From Arcuatula senhousia (taxonomy: Eukaryota > Mollusca > Bivalvia > Mytilida > Mytilidae), in assembly GCA_963971305.1 (NCBI GenBank), contig OZ020306.1, positions 1,790,842-1,854,841 of the forward strand: a stretch of 64,000 nucleotides of DNA. The letters run 5' to 3'. Within the stretch, counting starts at the first letter, position 1. Each line of letters begins with the position of its first letter. Shown here in pieces: positions 33,393 to 44,633 of the stretch. The notes beneath the pieces were generated by a model. The model did not search any database. It was not told the origin of the DNA and was given only the letters and a program-made list of their open reading frames with translations. The translations under genes were made by a program, and so were the position numbers.

Positions 33393-34146
33393 TGGATATT
33401 TCCTTCAGTAACTCATTTTCAACGTATTTGAACTTAAGCTGTTCTTTTAAAGTATCATGTTATAATTTATATTCAAACCACTACATATATATAATCAAAA
33501 TGACACTAAAGTTATTAAATCAAATTATTGTTCTGTTATAGTTCTTTCTCATGTTCGTAAAAAACATTTTACGTACGTTAAAACGAAAAAAGTGGGTTGA
33601 CCTATAAATAAGGGATATGTACTGATCTGTCATACCTTCTAGAATCCCGAGGGACATATTATACGCTATCAATAAAATACTGTCTTAATAAACAGCCCGC
33701 ACTCATCTTTTGACTCATTAATAAAGGTTACAGAAATTTACAGGTAAGTCATTGCCTCTTTTAAATAGACGTATGTAGGTTTTGTTTCGTAAACTTATTC
33801 CCATTTCGTTCCCTGCTACCATATCAATAAATATAAAATATCTAATATATCTTTCATTATTTTAATATCAAAACTATAAAACCAATAAAAGTAGTTATAT
33901 AAAAATATAATGGAATGAAAATAGACTCTGATCTACATATAAGTCTGAAAATATCTGAATAAAGGTTTGTCATGATCTATAAAACAATTCACAAAAGACA
34001 CCTATAAAGACGTATAAGGCACATGTCTAGATTTTCTTTCTCTTCGGCTCAGTACGGGCGATTCATATCGATTCGATAAGACTAAGTTCGTTTTGACCTT
34101 TTTCCTTAAATATTTTCTGGCCAAATAACCCAGACTTTTAATTCCT
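33393..34146. other. Downstream flank of GTPase gene 2
   Basis: No gene recognised. 33393-33740 matches the right end of the window (63661-64000). 33900-33970 (AATATAATGGAATGAAAATAGAC) is related to the 3' flanks of genes 1 and 3 (22060 and 53690). Confidence 0.6.
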
Positions 34147-36388
34147 TCATCTAAGATCAAAGAGAACATCGTGTTTAGATTTATTCCTTTTGAATAACGA
34201 ATTAAGAAGTCCCTTTGGCCCTTTTTTCTTTTCACCAGAATTTACAAAGCGTCTGTCCGATTCCATGGAAAGTTCAGGATTAAGGTTGTCTTTTATCTGT
34301 TTTAACACACCAACAAGAAGTTCGTCAACATTGTGGTTCAATGTGGCTGATGTTTCAGTATATTTACAGTTGTACTTTTGAGCAAAGTTTCTGGCTTCTG
34401 TAAAAATAAGTTGACGTACGTTAGACTTTTATTTGGGTTAATAATTAAAAGTTTGTACGTTATTTAAACATGAAACAACATTTGCTTCAATAAATTAAGG
34501 TTTTTTAACACGGGTAAAGAACTTTAACAATTAACATGATTTTAAAATTTTCTCAGACAATCTCAAATATAAAACAGAAGATTGTATACGATGAAAGACT
34601 TTCATAGTTCTAGAAACAAAGCAGAAAAATGATTCCCAACTAAAAATTGTATATATATTTTTTTCTTCAATTATATATTCTAATTTAATTGGTATCTTAT
34701 ATCTTTGAAAATAATATCTACCTTCTGTGGATATTCTTCGTTTCCTGACCAAGTCAACTTTATTTGCCACAAGTATTATTGCTCTGTCTGAAAATAGTTC
34801 CGTTCTCAGAGTGGTGATATAAGATTTGGCCACATCAAACGACGATTTCTCATGAACGGAAAATACGACTAGATAGGCATCAGCAGAAATATTTTCATAA
34901 TCCTGAAAGTAAAAATACAACACATTGATAAATGAAAATTTACTATTTCTTCATTAACAAATTACTAAACATACACACTTAACCTCGATGTTTTCTATAC
35001 GGTTTCAAATGAGTTTCAAATCCGTGTTTCTGATTTAGGCTTTTTAATTCAGACAGAAATCTTACACAATATAAGTGATTCATGGATACCCTTGGCATGA
35101 TCAGAACTAATTAAGGAGGAAATTTCTCCGACGAATGCCCACATTCATCATTACAATGAATAAGGTAAAGTGAATATTCACAAATGAGGATTGGTCGATT
35201 AATTTACGGACCAAATTTATTTAAGACACCACAATTAAACAAAGTTCAAGACAATAAATGTTGCTAAGCCTGACGATCGTTTCTTTAACCAAGACTCATC
35301 AGAACTTTAACTTTCCTTTGAACAACTATTGCTTCTTAACAGATGCAATCTCGGACAGATGCAATCTCGGGATGAAATTGTTTATGATAATTATTGATAA
35401 TAGTAGGATATCATCTGAGGTTGAATAATAATTCATATCAAATTAAAGTATGTTTTACTTACATCATTGTCTGAGAGATGAACAAATTCAATCGTTGACT
35501 CTTCCCCATCTAGCACCACTGACAATGTTTGTTCGTAATGGTCATCTAAAAAAGTAAATAAAAACATTTTAATATTTGATATGAATCATTTTATTAAAAC
35601 AAAACATTCGCTAGTTACTTGATGAATCAGTTCCTTTTCATTTTAAAAAGTAAATTAACCCTGATAAAAACAATTTATACAGTTTAAGGTCTATGGATTG
35701 AATATTTCTTTAGCCCTCAGTCTCTTAATCGCCAAATAAAAGAAAAGCATGATTAAATGATTAAAGTATGATTAAATGATATTGCTGTTAAAATTTTTAT
35801 TATTCTGTTTGGTAATATTAAAAGAAGCAATAAAAAAATAGTTTTCTTACCTGTGTCAACATCATTAGGACTTGTTTTATCTGATGTCATGAATGTGTTG
35901 GTCAAGGACGTTTTCCCTACTGCGTCACCTCCCAAAACACAAATTCTGTAATAACCAGACGACGATGTCGATGAACAACCACAAAAGACGCCGCTGTCAT
36001 TGGATGCGTTGCTTGAATGTCGTGAGCGGGAAATGTCTTTTTGTGATTCTGCTGAATATAAACTTGCATTGCTTAATCTTCGTTCATCTTCTATGTCGTT
36101 TTGAATTCCTTTTGATGTCATTCGGAATGACCTCACTCACCTAACTTGTTGTCGTCTGCTGTCAGAGTGGTCATCACGCGCTCTTTGAAGGGCTAGCTCT
36201 GTTGTAAGAGGCAGGCTATTTCTTCTTTTGTCGTCATCGAGTGATGCCAAATATCTGGATCGGGATCTACATGTGATGGACGGGTTACGAGAATTAGGCT
36301 CCGATAAAGATCTAAAGCTATTTTCGTCTTGAATATGCTGCAACATTGGTATCCTATTATTCTTTTTCTGTTGTGAATGTAAATCCAT
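34147..36388 (-). pseudogene. RGK-type GTPase gene 2 with premature stop
   Basis: Exons by homology and GT-AG borders: complement of 34147-34397, 34722-34902, 35463-35545 and 35851-36388. Phases join into 351 codons. Codon 84 (36137-36139) is TGA where gene 1 has AGA: DSRRQQVR-stop-VRSFRM. The rest is intact: the GGDAVGKTS P-loop, NKVD, ETSA-type end and FKRNKSKHDVLFDLR. The G3 position reads HLSD. The TGA falls inside a perfect splice-donor sequence (TTAG|GTGAGT). Possible outcomes are a pseudogene, splicing around the stop, or initiation at the ATG five codons downstream giving an N-terminally short GTPase. It is the most diverged of the three paralogs and has the shortest introns. Confidence 0.8.
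35262..35305 (-). ncRNA. Decayed hammerhead relic in intron 2 of GTPase gene 2
   Basis: Minus strand reads TTCTGATGAGTCTTGGTTAAAG, then AAACGATCGTCAGGC. The CTGATGAG core survives but stem II no longer closes properly. Flank resembles the retrozyme family (AAAGTTCAAGACAATAAATG). Confidence 0.6.
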
Positions 36389-36530
36389 TATTGATAAATA
36401 TATCGTCTGACAATTTTCTTTCTTTCCTTCTTGTTGATTATTTCAATTTGATTTCCGTCTGCTGATTTCTTTCCTTTTATTCAAAATTCAATCAATAGCG
36501 AATCATTCTAAGTGTCAATCATAGAAGGTA

Positions 36531-36538
36531 TGACGTCA
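36531..36538 (-). promoter_or_regulatory. Perfect CRE upstream of GTPase gene 2
   Basis: TGACGTCA, 143 bp upstream of the ATG, aligned with the sites of genes 1 and 3 although the following bases differ (CGTACT against CGGGGA). Confidence 0.55.
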
Positions 36539-36789
36539 CGTACTAAACTTGTGAAGATTGAGTACCAGTGGAGGGTGCAATATTTGATAACAGAAGTATT
36601 AAATGCAGATAAATATTATCAGTCTGTTGTTAGATAATTAGTACAGTAATTATAAAGATATCAGTTTTATTAACTTAAACTTAAACATTGACTTACAAAG
36701 TAAGAGTTGTCATACAGAATATCGATCACTGGATACCGAATCTGTACTTATTCAATTGTGCAAAACAAGATCATTTATTTGATAATGTC

Positions 36790-36872
36790 TTGTCCTTGTT
36801 TGTGTTTACTGGTTTTGTCTCTGTCCTTTCGTACTTTGACATTCGGATGCCCCATTAATGCCTCTGATTCTT
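36790..36872 (+). mobile_element. Short Naiad family B tail
   Basis: About 80 bp: GTGTTTACTGGTTTTGTCTC, then TTCGGATGCCCCATTAATGCC and CTCTGATTC. It replaces the TATA-like region present upstream of genes 1 and 3. Confidence 0.75.
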
Positions 36873-37028
36873 TAAAAAAAATAACAACTAATTGTGTTCC
36901 TATACCTGACCCATAAGTTATTCTAAGTCATAATTTATTTTGGTTTCGAGTATGTCATTTTTGCTTTTCTTGGCCCGCACTATTTTGTGTCCACATGATA
37001 TTTGGCATAATAAATCTTTTAGGTGAAA

Positions 37029-37074
37029 CGCCTATGATCGATGAGTCTTGAATAGACGAATCGATCGTCAGATA
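37029..37074 (+). ncRNA. Decayed hammerhead relic
   Basis: Reads GATGAGTCTTGAATAGACGA followed by ATCGATCGTCAGATA. Stem II and its loop are identical to the active copies, but the CTGA of the core and the GAAA (now GAAT) are damaged. Confidence 0.65.
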
Positions 37075-37131
37075 TAGCAAAATTTATTGAGTTGAACTTT
37101 ATTGTAATTTTGATTAAATAATAAAGTAAAT

Positions 37132-37781
37132 TTAAAGACATAGAACCTATCATTTTGGCAATTTTTCAAAAATACTAAAATTCACATTATTTGAAGAATA
37201 CATTGTAAAACCTTTGAAGAAACTGTTAAATTTTCAAAAAAACCTGCCAGAAAGTATTCTTTTCGACGGAAAACTGATGAAAAAAACGCAGTGTCAAAAA
37301 GAGTACAAACTTATCATAGAATGTAAACACTTGCGGGTACTGGTAAACTGAGAAACAAAAAGTAAGCAAACGAAACGGAGCTGCACAAAACGATATCGGT
37401 AAAGAGGGAAACAGTAAAATTAGCAACTAAAATCTGTATTTAGAAAGGAAACGAAATCAAACGAAACTGGTAAAAAGGAAAATTGAATCGATTTTAGCCG
37501 ACACCAGTCTTTTTTCTTAATTTACCGATTTCGTTTTCTCTTCGCCTGGTTTGGTTACATTTCGTTTCTCAGTTTAACAGTACCCAGTTTACCAAAAGTA
37601 AATATTTATGCTGTACAATACTTAATCAAAGCGAATAATTTAAATCCGATTATTTGATAGAAAACTGCAAAACATTGAGATTTTATGTTTGTAAAGGTAA
37701 GTTTTAGATAGTATATTTTTAATATATTTACTTTTTATTCAATGTAAAAAATTGCAAAATTGATAGGTTCTATGTCTTTAA
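37132..37781. mobile_element. TTAA-flanked MITE, 642 bp
   Basis: Terminal inverted repeats start AGACATAGAACCTATCA (17 bp perfect, weaker to about 32 bp) at 37136 and end TGATAGGTTCTATGTCT at 37777, each bordered by TTAA (37132-37135 and 37778-37781). The interior also contains loosely inverted AAACGAAA/TTTCGTTT motifs. No coding sequence. The TIR differs from that of the element at 7977-9811, so it is another family using the same target. Confidence 0.8.
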
Positions 37782-37916
37782 ACGTTGACTAGCGCTATGT
37801 TTTTTTTAAATAATAGCTACTTTGAACTACAAGCAACTCGTCAAAGCATCAATGCTAATGATATTGAATGTGACAATTGTTGATCTTCATGCAGGTTCAC
37901 AAGAACAAAACAAGTA

Positions 37917-38664
37917 CAATAAAGGTATTAACAAAACTACCGAACTTGAATGATCAATCTCATAGTCCAGAGAAAATGACAAAAACGAATCAGTCATACC
38001 GGAGAATAGGTGGATCGCAATGGTCCTGACTTGGTACAGGCATTTCAAACGAAATGGTTGGTTAAACCAGGTTTTATGGCGCCAAACCTCCCTCTTCCAT
38101 TGCGATCTTAGGATCCGGTAATGACCATAGAACACAACATAGTTGTGAGACACAATAGGGATATTGAGGTGATCATCTCAGTACAGCAGACCAGTCAAAC
38201 ACTAATTAAAACAATTAACTATCATATCTTTTAACTCAATTTTGAACTTTTCTACTAGTGGCTGATAACGAAGAAAGAATTTTTTTAGTGATCGTATGAG
38301 ACGTATTTTCTTATAGCCTTGCTCCAAAAGTCGGTCACGAAGAAATCGGTGTCTGATCAAAAAATCTGTGAAATGTGTGCAAGCTCTGGCATATCGAATA
38401 AGTTGTGAAATATAAACACCGTATGCAGGAGAAGTAGGTATATTGCTCTGTAGATTAGGAAAATTAATCATTTGAAAATTAAAATCGTCTCGTTTATCGT
38501 AAATTTTTGTACTGAGATGACCACCTGGGTCAAATTCAAGGTGCAAATCCAAGAAAGACGTGAAGCAATTTGATTCGGTGGTCTCTTTAATCTCCAATTC
38601 CGGAGGATATATTGAAGGAATCCAACTACCAAATGAAGTGTTATTGACAGAAAGGACATCATCA
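37917..38664 (-). mobile_element. 5'-truncated Naiad family A
   Basis: RT C-terminal region opens at the YIDD block (DDVLSVNNTSFGSWIPSIYP), continues through AYGVYISQLIRYARACTHF and ends at a stop near 38202. The tail with the hairpin (GATCGCAATGG near 38013) runs to 37917. Its reading frame is uninterrupted within what remains. Confidence 0.88.
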
Positions 38665-39059
38665 AGCAATTATCAATTTTATACAGGACGATTATCATTG
38701 ATGTGTTTATCTGGATAACTTCTTAGTATAACAGAGTACAGTGTTTCAATTGATGGCAATAAACTTTGATAAATATCTTAATGAGAGGTTGCAACATCTC
38801 TATGGTTGTATTTTAAAAGTATGATATGTAAAAACATAAAGAAACAATGTAACGTTCATTACCTATAGTGCCAAGTATTATTGGGTACATTTATTGAAAG
38901 ATTTATATTGTACACTCGAAATAATGATTAGACAGTGCTAATTTATTTCTCATCAATACATTAATATTTATCACAATTTCTTCTGAATGTGAAAAAAGTG
39001 ATGACTCATGGAGTGAAATTAAAATGATTCGACGAAAATAGATTAAAAAAGGAAAAAAA
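38665..39059. other. Noncoding spacer
   Basis: No gene. 38880-38945 (TTATATTGTACACTC...) resembles the upstream flank of GTPase genes 1 and 3. Confidence 0.5.
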
Positions 39060-39640
39060 ATTCAAGCGAACAAAACGTGGGTGTCGGATTTAGAACTGAT
39101 GTATTCGATTCTTTTACATCAATCGATAAATATATTTTTAGCTAGTTGTCAGTAACTTCGAGTGTTTTCAAGAGTGTTCCTCCTCGTCTTGTTGTTTTCG
39201 TACAGTATTATGTCTTAGGTTCTCTCTTGGTGAATTGAACTTTTGTCGATTGAGTTTTACAGTGTGTTTTATATGTATGCTTTGTGTAAGCTTATCAATA
39301 GGGGGGAGGTTGGATCCAAAAAACTAGTTTAACACCGCCGCATTTTATATGTCCTAAGCCAGGAAACATTGCCAAAGCCTTTGTTTGTCCTTGTCATTCT
39401 GTGTGAACTGTTTTATGTCAAGAATTGGGTCTTTCGTTGATGATTTAGGGATTGGTTTTGAAACTTTTGTATTGTATTATAAGTCTTGGGCCAATGCAAG
39501 ACGGTAAGCAGTGACCTATGGTCATTTTGAAGACTGCTTGCTGTTTTCCGTTGTGATTTTTTGAATTGCTGTTTGTTTATGTTTGTTGTGTCGCGTACAC
39601 TTATTCCACATCGCAATATCGTCTAAAAGTCATAGCATTG
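39060..39640 (+). repeat. Repeat R1, long copy
   Basis: Matches 32280-32870 along its length, with a GGGGGGAGG run before the AAAAACTAGTTTAAC stretch. Family B Naiad sequence starts 65 bp after it. Confidence 0.8.
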
Positions 39641-39705
39641 GCGATATTGAGTGTGACCATTGCTGACCTTCTTGTTGGTCTATAAGAAAAAAGCAAGTAC
39701 AAAAC

Positions 39706-40622
39706 AAAGATTTTTTTCAGCAAACAATAGGTATCCCAATGGGCACAAATTGTGCACCATTGCTTGCCGATTTGTTTCTTCATTCATATGAAGCGGACTT
39801 CTTACAATCACTTCTAGACAAAAAGGACCACAAACTTGCTTTATCCTTCAATCTCACATTTCGTTATATTGATGATGTCCTTTCACTAAACAATCCTCGA
39901 TTTGGTGACTATTTACATCTCATATATCCGAAGGAACTTGAGATAAAGGACACTACAGATTCTAGGAGGTCCGCTTCATATCTGGATCTATTTCTCGAAA
40001 TTGACACACAAGGAAGGCTTTGTACAAAGCTCTATGACAAACGTGATGACTTCAACTTTCCAATAGTTAACTTTCCCTTTCTGTGTAGCAACATTCCGTC
40101 CGCTCCGGCATATGGAGTTTACGTATCACAATTGATTCGCTATTCCAGAGCATGTGGGGAGTACAACGACTTCCTTGATAGAGCCACACGGCTGACAAGC
40201 AAATTGTTAACACAGGGGTACGTTGCTCCCAGGTTGTTGTCATCACTCAAGAAATTTTACGGACGACATCATGTGCTTGTAAACAAATACGGGATTTCTA
40301 TCTCTCAGATGAGCACAGATGTTGGTTTGACATAGAGTTTTGTAATGTCATCCTTTCCGGATTTGACCAACACTTAATCGATCTTTAGCAACGTGACGGG
40401 TGTGCTATAGCAAGCAGGAACTGCTTACTCTTCCGGAGCACCTGAGTTCACTGTCGTTTCGACTTGAGTTCGCGTTGCTGAATGCGGTTTTGTTGTTATG
40501 TGTTTTTGTGTTTTATGTTGTTATGTGGTTTGTTTTGTTGTGATGATTTTTGTCTGCCGGTTTTGTCTTTGTCTTTACGGTTTTATGATACTGATTACCC
40601 CTTTGGTACACCTTTGCTTATT
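39706..40622 (+). mobile_element. Naiad family B fragment, best preserved copy
   Basis: From 39706 the RT reads QQTIG, then IPMGTNCAPLLADLFLHSYE, FRYIDDVLSLNNPRFGDYLH and DKRDDFNFPIVNFPFLCSN, ending SISQMSTDVGLT and a stop at 40333-40335. An unbroken 198-residue frame starts at 39739. The family B tail runs from about 40336 to 40622, including CTTCCGGAGCACCTGAGTTC and TTTGGTACACCTTTGCTT. RT motifs before B and the endonuclease are missing (5' truncation). Confidence 0.9.
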
Positions 40623-41917
40623 TAAAAAATAATTTAAAAGTTTTTTTTTAAATCAAGCAAATGAAAGGCATAGAATTGGCGATATTGCATGTGACCATTG
40701 CTGACCTTCTTGTTGGTCTATAAGAGCAAAGCAAGTACACTTTAATGTACATGTTTGTGTTATACAGGATATAAACAATTCACAGAAATATGCTTAACTA
40801 TTTCTCCGCCAAGAAGAACAGAGTATAGTAATTCTACGATTCTGTTTTAATAGTTTGAAAATATATTATTACTTAATTTTATTCACAAGTTTGGGCGGAG
40901 CTTATCGATGTAATTCTACTCACCATAAAGTATAATGTCTGCACTATTTTTAGAAGTACCAGAAAGTGGATGTACTATGTCTGAAGGTTGATCAAAAGAA
41001 ATGTATTCACCAAGCATAAACGGGTGGATTAGTTTAATGATGGTATTTTATTTGTTAAATAATAATCTATTATCGTATAGCCTCTACTTTAATTCACCAA
41101 ATTAATTTTCGCGATTATATATTTCGCGTTGTTGTGTCAGAGGGCAATTTTGCGGCTATATATTTTTGCGTTTATTCTTATACGTTATTTTATTATTATG
41201 AAAATGAGTTAATTCACAAAGATTTTTTTCGCAAATTTCTGTTCTTCGCAAAGTGTGCAAAAATAAATTACTTGTACAAATTACTTGGTTTGAAGTATAT
41301 TGGCACGTTTATTCAAATAGTCCGAGAGGCTAAGAGCAAGAGTAGTCGTGCATCTGTAAATTACCATAGTTGTCGAAACCTGCACTGGGGATGTTATTAG
41401 ATTGCAACATGTACTTGCTTATTTCGATATCATTTCATATAAATAGAAATGTGGAGTGACACAATATTGAGACACAAAATTATTGTTGCATATGACAATT
41501 CGGAGAATGTATTTCTCGTATTGCACTGGGTGAATATTATCGATCTTTCCGACTTTTGAAAACATATGCCATAATTTTCGTGTGTGCTTATTGTATTTGT
41601 TTTATTTTTCGTGACATAACGAATACTAGACGCTTGTTACTGTAATTGTATTCGACATTGTATCATAACTATTTTTAAATTTGAAACTAGAAATTAATAA
41701 GACGTGAACAGACATGGATGACACAGAATATTTTTATAGCTGATTTTTATCCTAATGATCCTCAGAACGTGGATAAGATATCTTGTATCCTGCCTGTATA
41801 TATTTACCGTCTCAACCAATTTGACTTTAGATTTTTAAGAGCAACAATTTATATCAATTTCAAACGCATTATAACATATTACGTAGAATATGATTTTAGA
41901 CTCCTTGTCTGGTTTAG
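40623..41917. other. Noncoding stretch
   Basis: No gene recognised. 41075-41200 has GCGATTATATATTTCGCG and related motifs like the interior of the mariner-type MITEs, without clear TIRs. 40950-41030 resembles 7110-7190. Confidence 0.5.
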
Positions 41918-42450
41918 AATCTTTCCATAAAATGCGTTGATTTGTCATTTATAAGTGCATCTTTAGGTAAACGAAGTAGTGTACTTACAATTAGAATTAA
42001 TATCACATAAATAAATCTCTATTCGGTAAAAGGCAGACATGAACTTTGCGATAGGAAAACTAATTGTTTTAATTCGGAAATAAATTGTTAAAGTATAGCA
42101 TTTTTCCCGTTGCACAGAACTCTATATCGTTAATCTTTGGCACCGCCAATCAGCAAAAAATAGAATAAAAAACAGGTCTACGTGCGTACTAGATATCATT
42201 GTAATACAGTCAAACCTGTATATAAAAGACAGAATCTTTCCATAAAATGCGTTGATTTGTCATTTATAAGTGCATCTTTAGGTATACGAAGTAGCGTACG
42301 TACAATTAGAATTAATATCACACAAATAAATCTCTATTAACGTTAAAAGGCAGACATTGAACTTAAGGACACGAAAACTTATTGTTTTAATTCGGAAATG
42401 AATTGTTAAAGTATAACATTTTTTCCCGTTGTACAGAGCTCTTTATGTCA
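41918..42450 (+). repeat. Direct repeat DR2, two units
   Basis: AGAATCTTTCCATAAAATGC begins units near 41918 and 42232 (314 bp apart). Both continue through GTGCATCTTTAGGTA and AATTGTTTTAATTCGGAAAT. The end of each unit is related to the downstream part of the GTPase duplication (27885, 58448). Confidence 0.75.
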
Positions 42451-43544
42451 ACTACATAAATATCAAAAAGCTGGTTCATAAAAAAAATAGCACTTTAAAA
42501 TAAATTGGAAAAAAAATCTATGCTCCATAGGTTTATCACTGCATAGGAATTGCAAGATATATTTTAGCCGCCATTTTATTCTAATCCAGTTTAATGCACA
42601 TGTTCGATATCATCGGTGCTGGATTTGGCTTCCTTGCTCGAACGTTTTGGTTTTGAGTACTTTTCGTTTTCAACAGTTTTGGAATTTGACCTTCCAATGT
42701 TTTGATTTAAATACTTCCGATGAGAGGTTACTCATTGAAATATCGATGTAAAGCATATCTAATTTAACTGTTTATACCGCGTTTTGGTGTTTGTAATTTT
42801 GAAACCACTGGGCGATAACCACTTCTGGTGGACCAGAGGTCCCCGAGGGTAATCACAAGCCTGGTTGTCAGACTTGTCTGACACGATTTACCATTAAATT
42901 TCTAACATTTTTGTCGCTGAAATTTCTGATTTTTAAATTCAAAAATTGTTTACAACACCAGGTTTCTTTCCTTGTAATGCATATGGTCGATATCCTCGGT
43001 GCTGGATTTCACTTCGTTGTTCGAACGTTTTGGTTTTGAGTTCTTTTCGTTTTCAACAGTTTTGGAATTTGACCTTCCAATGTTTTGATTTAAATGCAAC
43101 AGATGAGAGGTTATTCCTTGAAATATTGATATGTAGCATATCAAAATTAAACGTTTATACTGCGTTTTGGTATTTGTAATTTTTAAACTAGTTTTACAGG
43201 TCCTAAAAGTGAAAGTTGTTGAACAAAGATGTCCTAAATGATTGCCTGTTACCAGTAAGGTTTTTGAATTGACTGAAGTGAATTTATTGTGGATGTTAGC
43301 AACTGGCAATCATAGCCTTATGTACATTCATTTGACAAAATATATTCACAAGTGTCTCTTGTGTTTTACTAATCACATATAAAGTAATTCAAAAGAAATT
43401 AATTACATTAACAAAGTAATTAAAATGTAAAAAAAAATACTTTTAAAAATTTTGGATAATGTAATGTGTGATTCAACGGAAAAATGTCATTTTAATTGAA
43501 TTGTAATTAATAACGTTAGTAGGTAATTGACCCAAGGTCTGTTC
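42451..43544. repeat. Direct repeat DR3, two units
   Basis: Units at about 42599-42815 and 42979-43200 share CGGTGCTGGATTT, TTTTGAGT, GTTTTCAACAGTTTTGGAAT and GATGAGAGGTTA. No coding sequence; the rest of the interval is AT-rich. Confidence 0.75.
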
Positions 43545-44633
43545 CATTTCGGGCTTTATATCGAGCTTCAATATGGTATATGGTCTGTGTTGCGTATACT
43601 TATTCCTCATCTCATTATCTTTCTATTTGTCTAGAGTGTCTCCTTGTTTTCTCGTCTTTTTTACTTTGGGATTTGAAAGGTAAAGGTTGTTTTGTGATTT
43701 ATTTTAGGTCGGTGGACACACAACAATGATTAGGATACAGTCAAACAATTAACGTAACATTCTAACAACATAGCTGATTAAACGCAACTTTTTAAAATAG
43801 AATGGAAAAGGCCGGTACAAATATTTGGTATTCGATTACAGCAAGACTTACTTTGTCATCAATGAGTCAAAGAAAAAAAACAAATATACAGAAGATCAAA
43901 TCATTGACATGCTCAAATTTTTTTCGACAGCATATTTGTTTAGTTTGGTGGACGTGCTTTTTTAGCAAACAATAGGGATTCCAATGGCCACTAATTGTTC
44001 ACCTTTGCTTGCTGATTTGTGTCTTTATTCATATAAAGCAGACTTCTTAGAATCTCATCATAGCTCTTTTATGTCCTCTTTCAATATTCCAATGAAAGAG
44101 GAACATAGAGAGTTACCATATTTGTACTGGATACCTAAACTTCACAAAAATCCGTTCAAAGAAAGGTATATAGTTGGATCTTCATCATGTTCAACTACAG
44201 AGCTGTCCGTTCATTTAACTAAAATCTTGTCTGCTGTCAAAGAAGGTCAACAAGCATACTGCGACACTATTTATAATCGCAGTGGAATTAACCAAATGTG
44301 GATTTTGAAGAACTCAAAAGATTTGTTAGATCATTTTAAATCTAGATCATTTTCTGAGGTTCACTCTTTGAAAACGTTCGATTTTTCAACTTTATACACT
44401 ACCTTGCCACACGAAAAACTAAAATGTCGCCTGAAAAAACTTCTCGAAAAAGCCTTTTCAAACTCTAGGATTTTTTGTTGTTTTGGGTTATAATTCTACA
44501 TTCTTTTCCAAAACATGTATCAAAGATAATTTTTTTACACACTGGAACAAGTTTGCAGTATGCTTGATTTCCTCATTGACAACATATTTGTCACCTTCGG
44601 AGGAGAGGTTTTCAACAACAAATCGGCATTCCT

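Larger units (their letters stand above)
21640..33740. repeat. Segmental duplication, copy 1
   Basis: About 12 kb recurs in the same orientation at 53233-64000. Matched landmarks: Naiad tail (21655 and 53275), GTPase exons (26019 and 56582), TATA-like site (26396 and 56956), ATTATGGTGAATGTAAAGC (30413 and 61220) and CAATAAAATACTGTCTTAAT (33669 and 63928). Offset varies from 30.25 to 31.6 kb because each copy has private insertions. Copy 1 alone has the intronic insertion at 22889-23964, the retrozyme at 28421-29013, an extra tandem copy at 29150-30008, the tail at 30541-30741 and the Naiad tail at 33169-33392. Confidence 0.9.
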
